Assembly: GCF_015206895.1 (NCBI RefSeq) | Contig: NZ_JADEXU010000031.1 | Span: forward strand, 1 to 64,000 | Length of the DNA: 64,000 nt | DNA from: Nostoc sp. LEGE 12450 | GTDB taxonomy: Bacteria; Cyanobacteriota; Cyanobacteriia; Cyanobacteriales; Nostocaceae | Direction of reading: 5' to 3' | Shown here: one piece after another, positions 27,899 through 36,549 of the stretch | How positions within the stretch are numbered: position 1 is the stretch's first letter | Layout of the letters: every line of letters starts with the position of its first letter | Notes under the pieces: model-generated | Databases searched by the model: none | The model's input: the letters and a program-made list of their open reading frames with translations, nothing else | What the model was told of the DNA's origin: nothing | Position numbers and translations under genes: made by a program

Positions 27899-27997
27899 CA
27901 ATACTGCTCGGATAAAGAGAAAAGCGTAACGGTAAAAGAAGTGGAAGACTTGATATATAAGGTTTTTCCCCTTACCCCAAAACCCAACAAGTATTAG
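27899..27997. mobile_element. Miniature inverted-repeat element, copy 1
   Basis: Begins CAATACTGCTCGGATAAAG and ends CCCAACAAGTATTAG. It is flanked by the 9-bp direct repeat GTAGGATTG at 27890-27898 and 27998-28006. Its right half (TTTTTCCCCTT...AAAACCC.ACAAGTATT) matches the right half of the copy at 34570-34706. It has no coding capacity. The rest of the 27775-28237 spacer holds a GAGCGATGTCTACGA repeat (about 27823) and no gene. Confidence 0.65.
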
Positions 27998-28237
27998 GTA
28001 GGATTGCTATATTGCCAACACTGTTAACGCAGACCAAGTAAGTGGTAACATCCAGAATAGGTATGCTGAAGAACGCTCAACGATAAAAAGGCTTGATTTG
28101 ACATGATTTTCTGTGATAACCTACGTTCATCTCTTAAAAATACGGTTTATCAATAGGTTTATAGTAGTTTTAATAGCATACTGTATTTTTAATTTGAGTT
28201 AGCACAAGTAATTCTAAAACTGTCTTAAGAAAAACTC

Positions 28238-29203
28238 ATGGTCACTACACAAAGGCGTAAACTTGGACGTTCAGAACTAGAAGTATCACCAATATCTTTT
28301 GGTGGCAACGTATTTGGCTGGACTATTGATGAAAATAGTTCATTTGAGATTTTAGATAGCTTTATAGAGGCTGGAGGTAATTTTATTGACACAGCTGATG
28401 TCTATTCCAAGTGGGTTCCAGGAAATCAAGGTGGAGAGTCTGAGACAATTTTAGGAAAATGGCTCAAGCAGCGCGGTAATCGTGACCAAGTGGTGATTGC
28501 AACTAAGGTTGGCAACGATATGGGTGTTAGAGGCCAAGGGCTTTCTCGTAAACACATTCAACAAGCTGTGGAAGACTCGTTGCAGAGGTTACAAACCGAT
28601 TACATCGATCTATATCAATCGCATATCGACGATGAAAACACTCCACTTGAAGAAACCCTTGAAACCTACGCAGAATTGATTCGTCAGGGAAAAGTACGTG
28701 CGATTGGTGCTTCAAACTATAGTGCAGAGCGTTTGGCACAGGCATTAGAAATTAGCCGTCAGCATGGCTATCCTCGCTACGAAAGCCTTCAGCCCCGTTA
28801 TAACTTATATGATCGAGATGATTATGAACAGGATTTACAACAAATTTGCCAAGAACAGGAAATTGGCGTGATTAACTATTCCTCTCTGTGCAGTGGTTTT
28901 CTCTCTGGTAAATATCGCTCAGAAAAAGATTTGTCTATTAGTCTCCGTGGTAATTCTGTAAAAAGATATTTAAACCCTCGTGGCTTGCGAATTCTAGAGG
29001 CAATTGATCGGGTGGCAACGATTTATAATTCTACTCCCACCCAAGTTTCTCTGGCGTGGCTCATTGCTAATCCCAGCATTACTGCTCCTATTGTTAGTGC
29101 AACAAAGGTTGAGCAACTCAAGGATATCATCAAAGCTGTCAATATAAAGCTTGACCAAAATGCTATTGACCTTCTTAATCAAGCCAGTTCCTCAAACGCC
29201 TAA
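28238..29203 (+). CDS. Aldo/keto reductase
   Basis: 321 residues with the AKR barrel and catalytic tetrad: D and Y in NFIDTADVYSKW, K in VVIATKVG, and H in DLYQSHID. The later GASNYSAERLAQAL and TQVSLAWLIANPSITAPIVSAT segments are cofactor-binding signatures. It is a cytosolic NADPH-dependent reductase of aldehydes or ketones, of the YajO/Tas-like branch. The substrate is unknown. It is a single gene after a repeat-bearing spacer. Confidence 0.92.
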   Translation: MVTTQRRKLGRSELEVSPISFGGNVFGWTIDENSSFEILDSFIEAGGNFIDTADVYSKWVPGNQGGESETILGKWLKQRGNRDQVVIATKVGNDMGVRGQGLSRKHIQQAVEDSLQRLQTDYIDLYQSHIDDENTPLEETLETYAELIRQGKVRAIGASNYSAERLAQALEISRQHGYPRYESLQPRYNLYDRDDYEQDLQQICQEQEIGVINYSSLCSGFLSGKYRSEKDLSISLRGNSVKRYLNPRGLRILEAIDRVATIYNSTPTQVSLAWLIANPSITAPIVSATKVEQLKDIIKAVNIKLDQNAIDLLNQASSSNA

Positions 29204-29419
29204 TACGGTTACCCGAAAGTCAACAATCAACAGTTATTCTCCCGACCAAGAGCTTTCTTCTTTGAAAAAGGGCGTGTCGCATTTAGTAGATTGTTTGGTG
29301 CAGTTCTGCGTGGATATTAGTCATAAGAGCGATCGCTGGGCAAGTCCTTCAAAAAGAAAAAAATTATACGAAAACTTTCCGTACAATAAATAGTTATGTA
29401 TGTCGTTTGATTTTATCCA

Positions 29420-30412
29420 ATGACGTGGTTTGAAACATTGACCGGTTTTCCTGAAGAGTCCCCACAACAGGTTTGGCAGAATATCACTGTTGACGGTAAG
29501 GTATTGAAATCTCATGTGAATGGGAAAGTAATGGTTTGCGGTCAGTTGGAAACACCGTCTTTAGCCGAACTCAGAGAACGTGTCTATGCGAGTGGATATC
29601 AGGTTGGAAAAATATCAGTACGCGAAATAGTTGCCAACGTCCAGCATTTGCACATAAATGAATCGAATGCTGATGCACTTTTTCAAGTAGCTTCCCAGTT
29701 TAATCTGCTTGAAATGGTATCTCCAAATGTAACGCCTGAGCGTGGCGTGGGGATTTATGGGAATGATCCTACCCAGGGGCCAGCCTGTGCGATCGCGGCT
29801 GGTGCAGGAACAATTTATCGAAACTACTTTTCAAGCGTAAATGGGCAAACCGGACAATCAACAACAAACCAAATCGATTGTCTTGCAGATATAGGAGTAG
29901 CATTGGGAAATTCCAAAAGCCGTCTTTGGGAAATGAGAAACGGCTATGCTTTGGCATCACATAGCGGTTTGGTCGAGATTTCAAATCGACTTCGAGCAGC
30001 AAGCGAGACTGAACTTGATGGATTGCGAGAGTTGTTACGAATCGGCATTCAATGGAGTACGCAAGTAACGCTCAATGATTGCAAGCATACGGTCTCACAA
30101 GCCTATTGCTCTGCCTTGCCAGTTAACTACTCTCGTCATTCCTCAAATCTTTGGACGGAATTTGCACGCCTCGTTTTAGAGGCATCCTATGAGGCAACTA
30201 TTTGCACTGCAATATTGAATTCAATCAGAAATGGAAACAACAGATTGTTTCTTACGCTTCTCGGTGGTGGAGCATTTGGCAACGAAACCGATTGGATTAT
30301 TGGAGGAATCCAACGTGCCTTGAACCTTTACAAGTATGCTGATCTTGATATAGCGATCGTAAGCTATGGCTCGTCCAAGCAATATGTCCAACAACTTGTA
30401 AACCAATACTAA
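29420..30412 (+). CDS. Conserved protein with a macro-domain-like C-terminus
   Basis: 330 residues. Residues 1-130 are a mixed module (MTWFETLTGFPEESP, ADALFQVASQFNLLEM). The rest has GPACAIAAGAGTIYRNYF, then a C-terminal LFLTLLGGGAFGNE...W, followed by DLDIAIVSYG. The GGGAFGN turn plus a final V.YG strand recalls macro/PARG-like ADP-ribose-binding folds. From memory, similar proteins occur in scattered bacteria, fungi and protists, suggesting a family moved between domains. No signal peptide. ADP-ribose binding is inference. Confidence 0.6.
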   Translation: MTWFETLTGFPEESPQQVWQNITVDGKVLKSHVNGKVMVCGQLETPSLAELRERVYASGYQVGKISVREIVANVQHLHINESNADALFQVASQFNLLEMVSPNVTPERGVGIYGNDPTQGPACAIAAGAGTIYRNYFSSVNGQTGQSTTNQIDCLADIGVALGNSKSRLWEMRNGYALASHSGLVEISNRLRAASETELDGLRELLRIGIQWSTQVTLNDCKHTVSQAYCSALPVNYSRHSSNLWTEFARLVLEASYEATICTAILNSIRNGNNRLFLTLLGGGAFGNETDWIIGGIQRALNLYKYADLDIAIVSYGSSKQYVQQLVNQY

Positions 30413-31051
30413 TATCAGTAACACATAGCTGGCAACTGTAATATAACAAGTCAGTCTAAGCGATGGGAACCTGGCTCAAATAAGTAGAATATTTATACAA
30501 CGGGAGCTTCTGGTTAAAATAGCGACAATATCAGCAGCTACCTACTAAAACAGCTAATTTAGAGTTTGAGCTAGATGATTCGCATTTTTCATGCAATTTC
30601 TGCAATTTCGCCCACCAATACGCCACTCATAACTCCAATAGCCCATATCAGCAAGGCTTTCGGCAATTGCGGATATCGTCAATGGATGCGGTATTACTTG
30701 GGATTGCCTTGAAACTGTAGGCTCCTTACCTTGTGCCAACCCTAGGCAAAGTGCTTCGACATGACTACACAAGCTAGATAAAAAGGGTATAACATAAGAC
30801 CAGCCCTTTCAAAGTAAGTAGAAATTATCGAAAGTGAATTCCTCTCTAAACCTCTTTTCTATATCTTCTCTGTTTTAGAAAATCTGATGTCTGCTCTCAG
30901 ACTTTCTGCTGTGCCTCTTCGGTTAAATAAATAACTTATAAGCCACTTTCCGCCCAGAGAATGCTCCGATAAAAAGAGATTTTACGAGTCACGTTGAAAG
31001 GGTTAGTTTTATCATTTGTTCCTATTTAATACTTGTGCTGGAGATTTGCCG
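30413..31051. other. Spacer without a supported gene
   Basis: About 640 bp. A 72-codon minus-strand frame (30554-30772) is open, but I recognise nothing in it and it has no ribosome site. The 30840-30930 segment is CTTCTCTGT-rich, like the interspersed repeats elsewhere. The next gene starts at 31052. Confidence 0.35.
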
Positions 31052-31942
31052 ATGAAAACTATATCTAGTCTCGATGCAGTAACTAAACATTTAGAGCAGC
31101 ATGAAAACTTTAAACGGATTAAAAAATTAATATACTCAGCTTGTAAAAATATTTGGGAGAATGATGAAGAGACGCTAGATAGGTTTAAATTACAAGAATT
31201 AGTTCAAGAATTATTTAGATTGAATCCTACTACTAACAACTTAAATTATAGTTTATCTGAAGTTGTAAGAACTCTTAATAAACAAGCTGAATACGCCATA
31301 ATCGCCAATGTTATTTTTCATCAAATGCAGAAGCTATATATAACGCTTGAAGAACCAACAGGAATATTATTAAATCAACCTCATCCAGAAGAATCAACAG
31401 GAATATTATTACATCAACCCCGGAAAGAGGAACAAATATTTTATAATTCTGGACTAACATCATTAAATTCTATAGATAAATCTCCAAACAGTCAAATCAA
31501 ATATCAATATAATCAGTTTGATTTACGGCAAAATATTATGAAGTATACTAACCCACTTAGGGCTAAAATAGTTCTATTTTCTGCACTTGACAAAAAATTT
31601 ACTTTCAATGAAGAAGACTGGTTGAAACTGAAGACTCAAAAACTTGATGATTTATTGTTGAGATTATTTAATATCTGTCCAACTCTTAGAGAGCTTGAAT
31701 CTAAATTAAATAGTGCTGTTATATCTCTAGGTAAACCGGATGAGAATATTCAAGCAGCTAGTGCAATTATCCAATCTATGCGAGCTTTATATGGCGATAT
31801 ATCACCCAGCGCCAATGGATATAAACCGTTCAACAACGCTCCATCTCCAGAAACGAAAACACCAGTTAATCCTTATCAGAAAACTGGACTCAATGATGAT
31901 GGTAATACCTGTCAATTTATAGCACCCCCTACCAAAGAATAA
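31052..31942 (+). CDS. Unknown protein with an internal duplication
   Basis: 296 residues from the ATG at 31052 (MKTISSLDAV). An upstream start at 31016 would add 12 residues. Two helical modules are visibly related. One, about residues 48-100, reads FKLQELVQELFRLNP...AEYAIIANVIFHQMQKLY. The other, about 200-255, reads LKTQKLDDLLLRLFN...DENIQAASAIIQSMRALY. A linker between them repeats E(E/-)PTGILLNQP / EESTGILLHQP. The C-terminus is proline/asparagine rich and disordered. No signal or membrane segment. The pentapeptide-repeat gene follows after 67 bp on the same strand and may be its partner. I do not know the family. Confidence 0.65.
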   Translation: MKTISSLDAVTKHLEQHENFKRIKKLIYSACKNIWENDEETLDRFKLQELVQELFRLNPTTNNLNYSLSEVVRTLNKQAEYAIIANVIFHQMQKLYITLEEPTGILLNQPHPEESTGILLHQPRKEEQIFYNSGLTSLNSIDKSPNSQIKYQYNQFDLRQNIMKYTNPLRAKIVLFSALDKKFTFNEEDWLKLKTQKLDDLLLRLFNICPTLRELESKLNSAVISLGKPDENIQAASAIIQSMRALYGDISPSANGYKPFNNAPSPETKTPVNPYQKTGLNDDGNTCQFIAPPTKE

Positions 31943-32009
31943 TGGTAGTTTTTGATTATTGTTAATCCGAACAAAATTTAAATATTTGTGTTAATTGATA
32001 GGAAAGAAT

Positions 32010-33002
32010 ATGGATGCCAATGAACTTCTAAAGCGCTATGAGAATGGAGAAACAAAATTTATTGAGGCCAACTTAAATGGAATAAATTTGTTTGGTGCAG
32101 ACTTAATTGGCATAGCTTTGAATAAAGCAGATTTGGGTAATGCTATCCTAATTTTTAGCTATCTAAGTCGGGGAATTCTGAATCACGCAAATCTAGTTTG
32201 TACAAAGCTAAGTGGTGCGAACCTAAATCAGGCAAGTTTAATCAGCGCCAACTTGCATGATGCTAATTTACATGGTGCAACTTTGCAGGGTGCAGATTTG
32301 CGTAATGCAAATTTAACTTTGGCATATATGCTAGATACTAACTTGATGAATGCCGATTTACGTGGCGCAGATTTGAGTGGTGCAAATTTAACTGGTGCGT
32401 GCCTGCGTGGGGCTAACCTGCGAGAAGAAAAGAGAATGTACTCTGCAAGTCTACGGGGTGCTAATCTTCATAAGGCTGATCTGCGGGGCGCTGATTTAAC
32501 TGGTGTAGACTTATCTAAAGTTGATTTGAGTGGTGCTAACTTGAGTGAGGCAACGCTACGTTATGCCGATTTGAGTGATGCTAACTTGAGTGAAGCGATT
32601 TTGCATAATGCATCTCTGGCAGATACTAACATCGGGGGTGCTAATTTGAAAGGTGCTAACCTGATGAATGCTAGATTAGAACGTTCAAACCTCATTGATG
32701 CCGAACTTACAGGTGTTAATTTGTATGGTGCAATTATGGCAGATGCTAAACTGACTAGATGTCAGATGAGTGGAGTAAACTTGAGTTTTGCAAGGCTAAA
32801 TAGAGTTGATTTAAGTCGGGCTAACCTGCGTCAGGCTAACCTCACGGAAACAGACTTGGTTGATGCCTATCTTGCTAGGACAGACTTGACTGGTGCTAAT
32901 TTAAGTAAGGCAAATTTGATCAGAGCAGAAATGAGTAGTACAAATCTGACGGGTGCAAATTTGCGTGGTGCAGTTATGCCTGATGGGACAATTAATGACT
33001 AA
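32010..33002 (+). CDS. Pentapeptide-repeat protein
   Basis: 330 residues from the ATG at 32010, with AGGAAAG upstream. After a short helix (DANELLKRYENGETKF) almost the whole chain is A(D/N)LxG/x pentapeptides (GADLIGIALNKADL, LRGADLSGANLTGA), about 55-60 units. They form a right-handed quadrilateral beta-helix. A small break near residue 145 (REEKRMYSAS) interrupts the register. Such proteins are abundant in Nostoc with mostly unknown roles. No signal peptide. It is probably co-transcribed with the duplicated-module gene upstream. Confidence 0.93.
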   Translation: MDANELLKRYENGETKFIEANLNGINLFGADLIGIALNKADLGNAILIFSYLSRGILNHANLVCTKLSGANLNQASLISANLHDANLHGATLQGADLRNANLTLAYMLDTNLMNADLRGADLSGANLTGACLRGANLREEKRMYSASLRGANLHKADLRGADLTGVDLSKVDLSGANLSEATLRYADLSDANLSEAILHNASLADTNIGGANLKGANLMNARLERSNLIDAELTGVNLYGAIMADAKLTRCQMSGVNLSFARLNRVDLSRANLRQANLTETDLVDAYLARTDLTGANLSKANLIRAEMSSTNLTGANLRGAVMPDGTIND

Positions 33003-33106
33003 AAATATACATGGTCAATACCCACTATTTTGTCTCGAACAAGCCTGCCTAAGTTAGGATTTACACATAAAGATTCTCTGGCAAAATTGGCTGCAAAGTT
33101 TACTAT

Positions 33107-33472
33107 TTAACGCTGCCAATCATATATTAATCGTCCATGACGATCACGCACAAGTTCCCATTCTCCATAACGATGTGGTTGTCCATGATAATTTACAGAG
33201 CGATAGCGTCGTCTATAATAATGTCGTCTATTCCTCTGGCGTTGATAATAATATTTTCCAGTCCGTTGCCGTCTATGATAACGTCGTCGATTCCGTCGGT
33301 GAGCTAACAAAAGCTCTTCACTTCGCTCTCCAACTAATTTTGTCTGTGCGTCAAGAGCCTGTTCATTGAGAACATTATTGAGAGTGTTATCCTTGGCTTC
33401 AGCCAAACCAGGTGGATAAATAAAGGCTAATAGCAAGAACACAATTGAGGATAGCTTTTTGAAACGGTTCAC
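33107..33472 (-). CDS. Secreted R/Y/H-rich small protein
   Basis: 121 residues with a clear signal peptide ending at AEA/KD. The mature part contains a short acidic helix followed by a very basic low-complexity stretch (HRRNRRRYHRRQR, YYQRQRNRRHYYRRRYR). It ends in an ordered-looking GEWELVRDRHGRLIYDW. The charge suggests binding to nucleic acid, polysaccharide or the cell wall. I do not recognise the family. Confidence 0.7.
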   Translation of the reverse strand: MNRFKKLSSIVFLLLAFIYPPGLAEAKDNTLNNVLNEQALDAQTKLVGERSEELLLAHRRNRRRYHRRQRTGKYYYQRQRNRRHYYRRRYRSVNYHGQPHRYGEWELVRDRHGRLIYDWQR

Positions 33473-33715
33473 GTCTTTGCTTTTCCTAAACTATTGGTAA
33501 TGATTTTATTTAATACTTAAATTGAGTAACCATATAGTTCACAATTCACAAACTTGAAGAGAGCAAAAGTAATGAAAGTACTTGTATTAAATATGAAGAT
33601 AGTTAACTACAACAGGCAACCAGATGATGCACATCTGTTATGGGGCAAATTGACACAAAAGCATTCAATTTGACAACTTTGTTAGGTTAGATTTTGTTGA
33701 AATAGCAATTATGAA

Positions 33716-34519
33716 TTATGAATTATGAATTGAGGTAAAGCTATCTATTTCGATAAGGGATAAAAATGATAGGGGCTGACTCATATTAGCAGCAAAGCCT
33801 AAAATTCCTGGGTCTCGATGTTCGTAAAGTAACTCACCTTGGCTATCAAACAGAAAAGTTCCACCACGCTGAGTTAAGTAGGCAGAATTAGGTACATAAG
33901 TATGCCAATTGCTCAGAACTTCCACCATATTCCGTAGCCGTAGAGTAGCTAATTCAAAGGGACGTTGAAACCCAATTCCACCAGCTAATTGGAAAAACGA
34001 GCCTTTAAAGGCAGGTAGAGGAGTACCTTGAATAATTTCATCATCTTCAATGAGTTGAGGGGCTTGACGATCGCCCCTATATCCCCGAAAAACTTCTCTT
34101 AGCGTTCCAGGACTTCCAAACCCTGCACACATGAACAGTAAATTTAGCCAAGCTTTCTGAGTAGGGGAAATTCCAGGGATAGGGAGATCCAGACCTGAAT
34201 AAAGTTTGAGTTGTTGATGTAGTTCTGCATTAGGTTCAACAAATAAATTTTCGGCTGGAAATCCTGTATATTCACAGAATTTTGTTCCAGAGGCGCGATC
34301 GCCAATTCCGACTGCACGAATGGCGAGTTTTTCAGGAGGCAGTTTTTTAGCTTCGCGCTGTAACCACCACGCATATTCAAGACTATCAAAATCCCCAAGT
34401 TGTGGCCAGACTAAAATAAGGATATGTGAGGCAGTTCCGCAATTTTCTAGTAGAGGTCGGGTTATGCCATCACTAACACGCTGAAGTTTGGTCTGATTAA
34501 GGATAGCGTAGGGATTCAT
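33716..34519 (-). CDS. Peroxiredoxin-like protein (AhpC/TSA-2 type)
   Basis: 267 residues with a thioredoxin-like fold of the PF13911 (PRXL2/AAED1-like) type: LILVWPQLGDFDSLEYAWWLQ at the first strand, then AVGIGDRASGTKFCEYTGFP, and a C-terminal GGTFLFDSQGELLYEHRDPG that matches the family end. The usual CxxC of the first helix is replaced by PQLGDFDS, so thiol chemistry there is absent; a Cys at GTKFCEY may serve instead. Similar proteins are widespread in cyanobacteria and plastids. Role unproven. Confidence 0.75.
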   Translation of the reverse strand: MNPYAILNQTKLQRVSDGITRPLLENCGTASHILILVWPQLGDFDSLEYAWWLQREAKKLPPEKLAIRAVGIGDRASGTKFCEYTGFPAENLFVEPNAELHQQLKLYSGLDLPIPGISPTQKAWLNLLFMCAGFGSPGTLREVFRGYRGDRQAPQLIEDDEIIQGTPLPAFKGSFFQLAGGIGFQRPFELATLRLRNMVEVLSNWHTYVPNSAYLTQRGGTFLFDSQGELLYEHRDPGILGFAANMSQPLSFLSLIEIDSFTSIHNS

Positions 34520-34569
34520 TACAAAGTATTAACTGCTATTTAGCTATTCAATTTTAGTCGATTTTAACT

Positions 34570-34706
34570 CAATACGGTTCAGATAAGACCAAAACACTTG
34601 TAGAGACGGCGATTTATCGCGTCTCAAAAACCCAAAATTTCGGAATTGGGTTTGGGAAAAAGGTTAAGGGTTTTTTCCCCTTTTCCCTAAAACCCGACAA
34701 GTATTG
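34570..34706. mobile_element. Miniature inverted-repeat element, copy 4
   Basis: Begins CAATACGGTTCAGATAAG and ends CCCGACAAGTATTG. Its first 60 bp (34570-34629) match 52461-52520 with two mismatches. Its right part (34669-34705) matches 27961-27995. No target duplication is visible at this copy. It abuts the relic at 34708. Confidence 0.6.
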
Positions 34707-34707
34707 C

Positions 34708-34791
34708 CGTTACGCCCGTTGGCATCGCACCGCCAAAGTGGGCAACTGGTTTCAGTGTGCCTAATGTTTCATCTGTCGGTAACTTCTGCAA
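34708..34791 (-). pseudogene. Fragment resembling a major-royal-jelly-family protein
   Basis: The minus strand reads LQKLPTDETLGTLKPVAHFG then GAMPTGVT before running into the miniature element. This is the early conserved segment (...LG.L..VAHF.GAMPTGVTVS) of cyanobacterial MRJP/yellow-family proteins, which normally have about 350-400 residues. A stop lies just upstream and the IS1 copy about 30 bp further. Only this piece remains, so it is a relic. Identification is from memory. Confidence 0.45.
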
Positions 34792-34819
34792 TTAGACTTT
34801 CCATAGCATTTTTATATGC

Positions 34820-35577
34820 GGCGTTGCTGAATGAAGAGATGAATTGGCTTATATAGGTACAGTTTTATACTTTAGATAATGAAGTAATAATTTAACTGAA
34901 TATCTCAGCATTCCTTCAGACTTAGAATAGCACAAGGTTTTGCGGTGAAGGTGTGCAAGATAATGACGTAATCGGGTATTTTCATTTTCCACCCTTGTCA
35001 TATATGTTCTACTAACAATTTGGTCTCCATCAGGGATAAAACTTGGATAAACCTTCCAGCCATCGGTTACATAAAAATAGCTTTCCCACTGTCGAACGAT
35101 TTCCCATAATGGTTCAAAGGTTTTAGTACTGGTTGTCGTCCTAACACCCATGCTAAAATACCTTGAGTAAAGTGATTTACTGCCGTCCATAGCCAGATTT
35201 TGTTTTTTTTTGAACCGATAAATGTTTCTAATTCGTCTAGTTCTCCAACTTCTGGAACTACATCTTCTTTTGGGACATCTGGCAGTTTTTTTCCCAATTG
35301 TTTAACCCAATAAATAATAGTAGTATGATGTACACCTTTAACTCGTTCAATGGCACGAAAACCCATGCCGTTAACGTACATTTTTAAACTTTCTTGTCTC
35401 ACCTCCTCAGAATATCCCTTCGGCGGATCATAAACCTCAATAAATTGGCGACCGCATTTAGTACAAATGTGATGAAAGTTTACCTCCTCTCTTTCCGTTC
35501 TTGCGAATTTCCGTAGACTCACAGTATGGACATTGCACAGTAGATGACCTCAATTCATCTCTCTATTATGCAACGCC
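34820..35577 (-). mobile_element. IS1-family insertion sequence, inactivated
   Basis: 758 bp bounded by imperfect inverted repeats: GGCGTTGCTGAATGAAGAG at the left and, inverted, GGCGTTGCATAATAGAGAG at the right, both followed by ATGAATTG. Length and ends fit IS1. The transposase inside has two frame disruptions. No 8-9 bp target duplication is evident, so an arm or its flank has probably been rearranged since insertion. Confidence 0.8.
34849..35538 (-). pseudogene. IS1-family transposase, frameshifted twice
   Basis: A GTG at 35538 begins QCPYCESTEIRKNGKR in one frame. By about 35490 the reading has moved to the frame giving HHICTKCGRQFIEVYDPPKG, VKGVHHTTIIYWVKQ and VGELDELETFIGSKKNKIW. Near 35130 it breaks again: ILAWVLG continues as TKTFEPLWEIVRQWESYFYVT in another frame. 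The C-terminus (ENTRLRHYLAHLHRKTLCYS) is intact. IS1 itself uses one programmed frameshift, but two breaks at other places, neither at an obvious slippery run, point to decay. The zinc-finger N-terminus (CPYC...CTKC) and DDE residues are recognisable. Confidence 0.8.
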
Positions 35578-35845
35578 CGCTTGTTAAGTGGTGTGGCGTT
35601 GAAGTATGGCAAAGACAGGCGGGATACGCAAGAGTGATGCCTGCGGTGGTCACTGAGCTTGCCGAAGTGCGGGCTACGCCACGCATTCGTAAAGCCACCA
35701 TTACCCGGTTACAATCGACCGCAGACTCAAAAGCAGCTTCTAAACAGACGGCGTAACTGGCAAAAGTTAAGCATCATTTACAGGGAATGATGCCCATTGC
35801 GATCATGCGATCGCACCTTAGTAGTTAGGTACTTCGCTTTGGTTC

Positions 35846-36031
35846 CAATACGGTTCGGTTAAGGCTCAAACTCTTTGTTAAAGTCAATTTTTTACGTAGA
35901 CGCATTAGCAAAGCGGTAGCGACGTTCGCGCAGCGTCTCGCAGAGAAGGAGCGTCAGCGGCTTGCCGCAGGCTACCACAGAGACGCAGAGCAAACAGAGA
36001 AAAGAAAAAAATGCTTAACTGAACTGTATTG
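35846..36031. mobile_element. Miniature inverted-repeat element, copy 2 (best defined)
   Basis: Starts CAATACGGTTCGGTTAAG and ends with the inverse of CAATACAGTTCAGTTAAG, an 18-bp terminal inverted repeat with two mismatches. It is flanked by the exact 10-bp direct repeat GCTTTGGTTC at 35836-35845 and 36032-36041. Inside are the common ACGTAGACGCA...GCGTCTCGCAGAGAAG palindrome and a CCACAGAGACGCAGAG repeat, with no coding capacity. The flank 35578-35835 holds repeat-like sequence and no supported gene; 36042-36206 is leader of the dynamin operon. Confidence 0.8.
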
Positions 36032-36206
36032 GCTTTGGTTCTGGGAAGCAGGTGCATTTTGTAGTGGCTAACTCCAGCTTCAATTTAGCAGGCAATTAAA
36101 ATAGTAATTTTACTGGGGTTTTTAAAGTTTTACGTAAGTTAGTATACAGCATGATTAGCGAGTAAATGCTGACATCTTTTCATTGTCTTAGACGGGATGA
36201 ACACCG

Positions 36207-36533
36207 ATGACATCTGAGAGCGATCGCCAAAAAGAACTTGAACACCGGGAACGTTTATTACGGGAACGAGAAGTTGAATTGCGACTCCGGGAAATGGAAA
36301 CCAACCTCCATGTTAACGATGCGGCTTTTCATCAAACTGTGAAGCATCAGCCAGAAAATTCCCAGAAACCTTGGATGAAAAAAGTGATTCTGGGTGGAAA
36401 GCTTTTTGCTCTTGGTGTAGTAGCACTAGTTGCAGTAAGAATAGCCTCAGTGTTAGCTGGATTTATTATTGTTGGTGCGCTGGGATGGATGTCTTACAAA
36501 TTATTTTTGGAATCTAAAAAAACCAGTCTTTAA
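36207..36533 (+). CDS. Coiled-coil plus transmembrane protein leading the dynamin operon
   Basis: 108 residues. The N-terminal 35 are a highly charged helix (RQKELEHRERLLREREVELRLREMET), strongly coiled-coil. Two adjacent hydrophobic segments follow at about 62-100 (GKLFALGVVALVAVRIASVL, AGFIIVGALGWMSYKLF), probably a membrane hairpin. It ends 16 bp before BDLP1 on the same strand, so co-expression is very likely. By position it could be an adaptor that recruits or organises the dynamins at the membrane; this is inference. I do not recognise a named family. Confidence 0.7.
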   Translation: MTSESDRQKELEHRERLLREREVELRLREMETNLHVNDAAFHQTVKHQPENSQKPWMKKVILGGKLFALGVVALVAVRIASVLAGFIIVGALGWMSYKLFLESKKTSL

Positions 36534-36549
36534 TAAAGGTATAACTTTT

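Noticed and set aside
30554-30772. 72-codon minus-strand ORF
   Set aside because: No ribosome site, recognisable motif or neighbour context. It could be a relic but nothing supports a call.
35067-35538. Programmed frameshifting of the IS1 transposase
   Set aside because: IS1 uses a single slip at an A-rich run. Here there are two breaks, and neither sits at a clear slippery run, so decay is the simpler explanation.
35544-35756. 70-codon plus-strand ORF to the right of IS1
   Set aside because: It starts inside the IS1 inverted repeat and continues through GC-rich interspersed repeat sequence.
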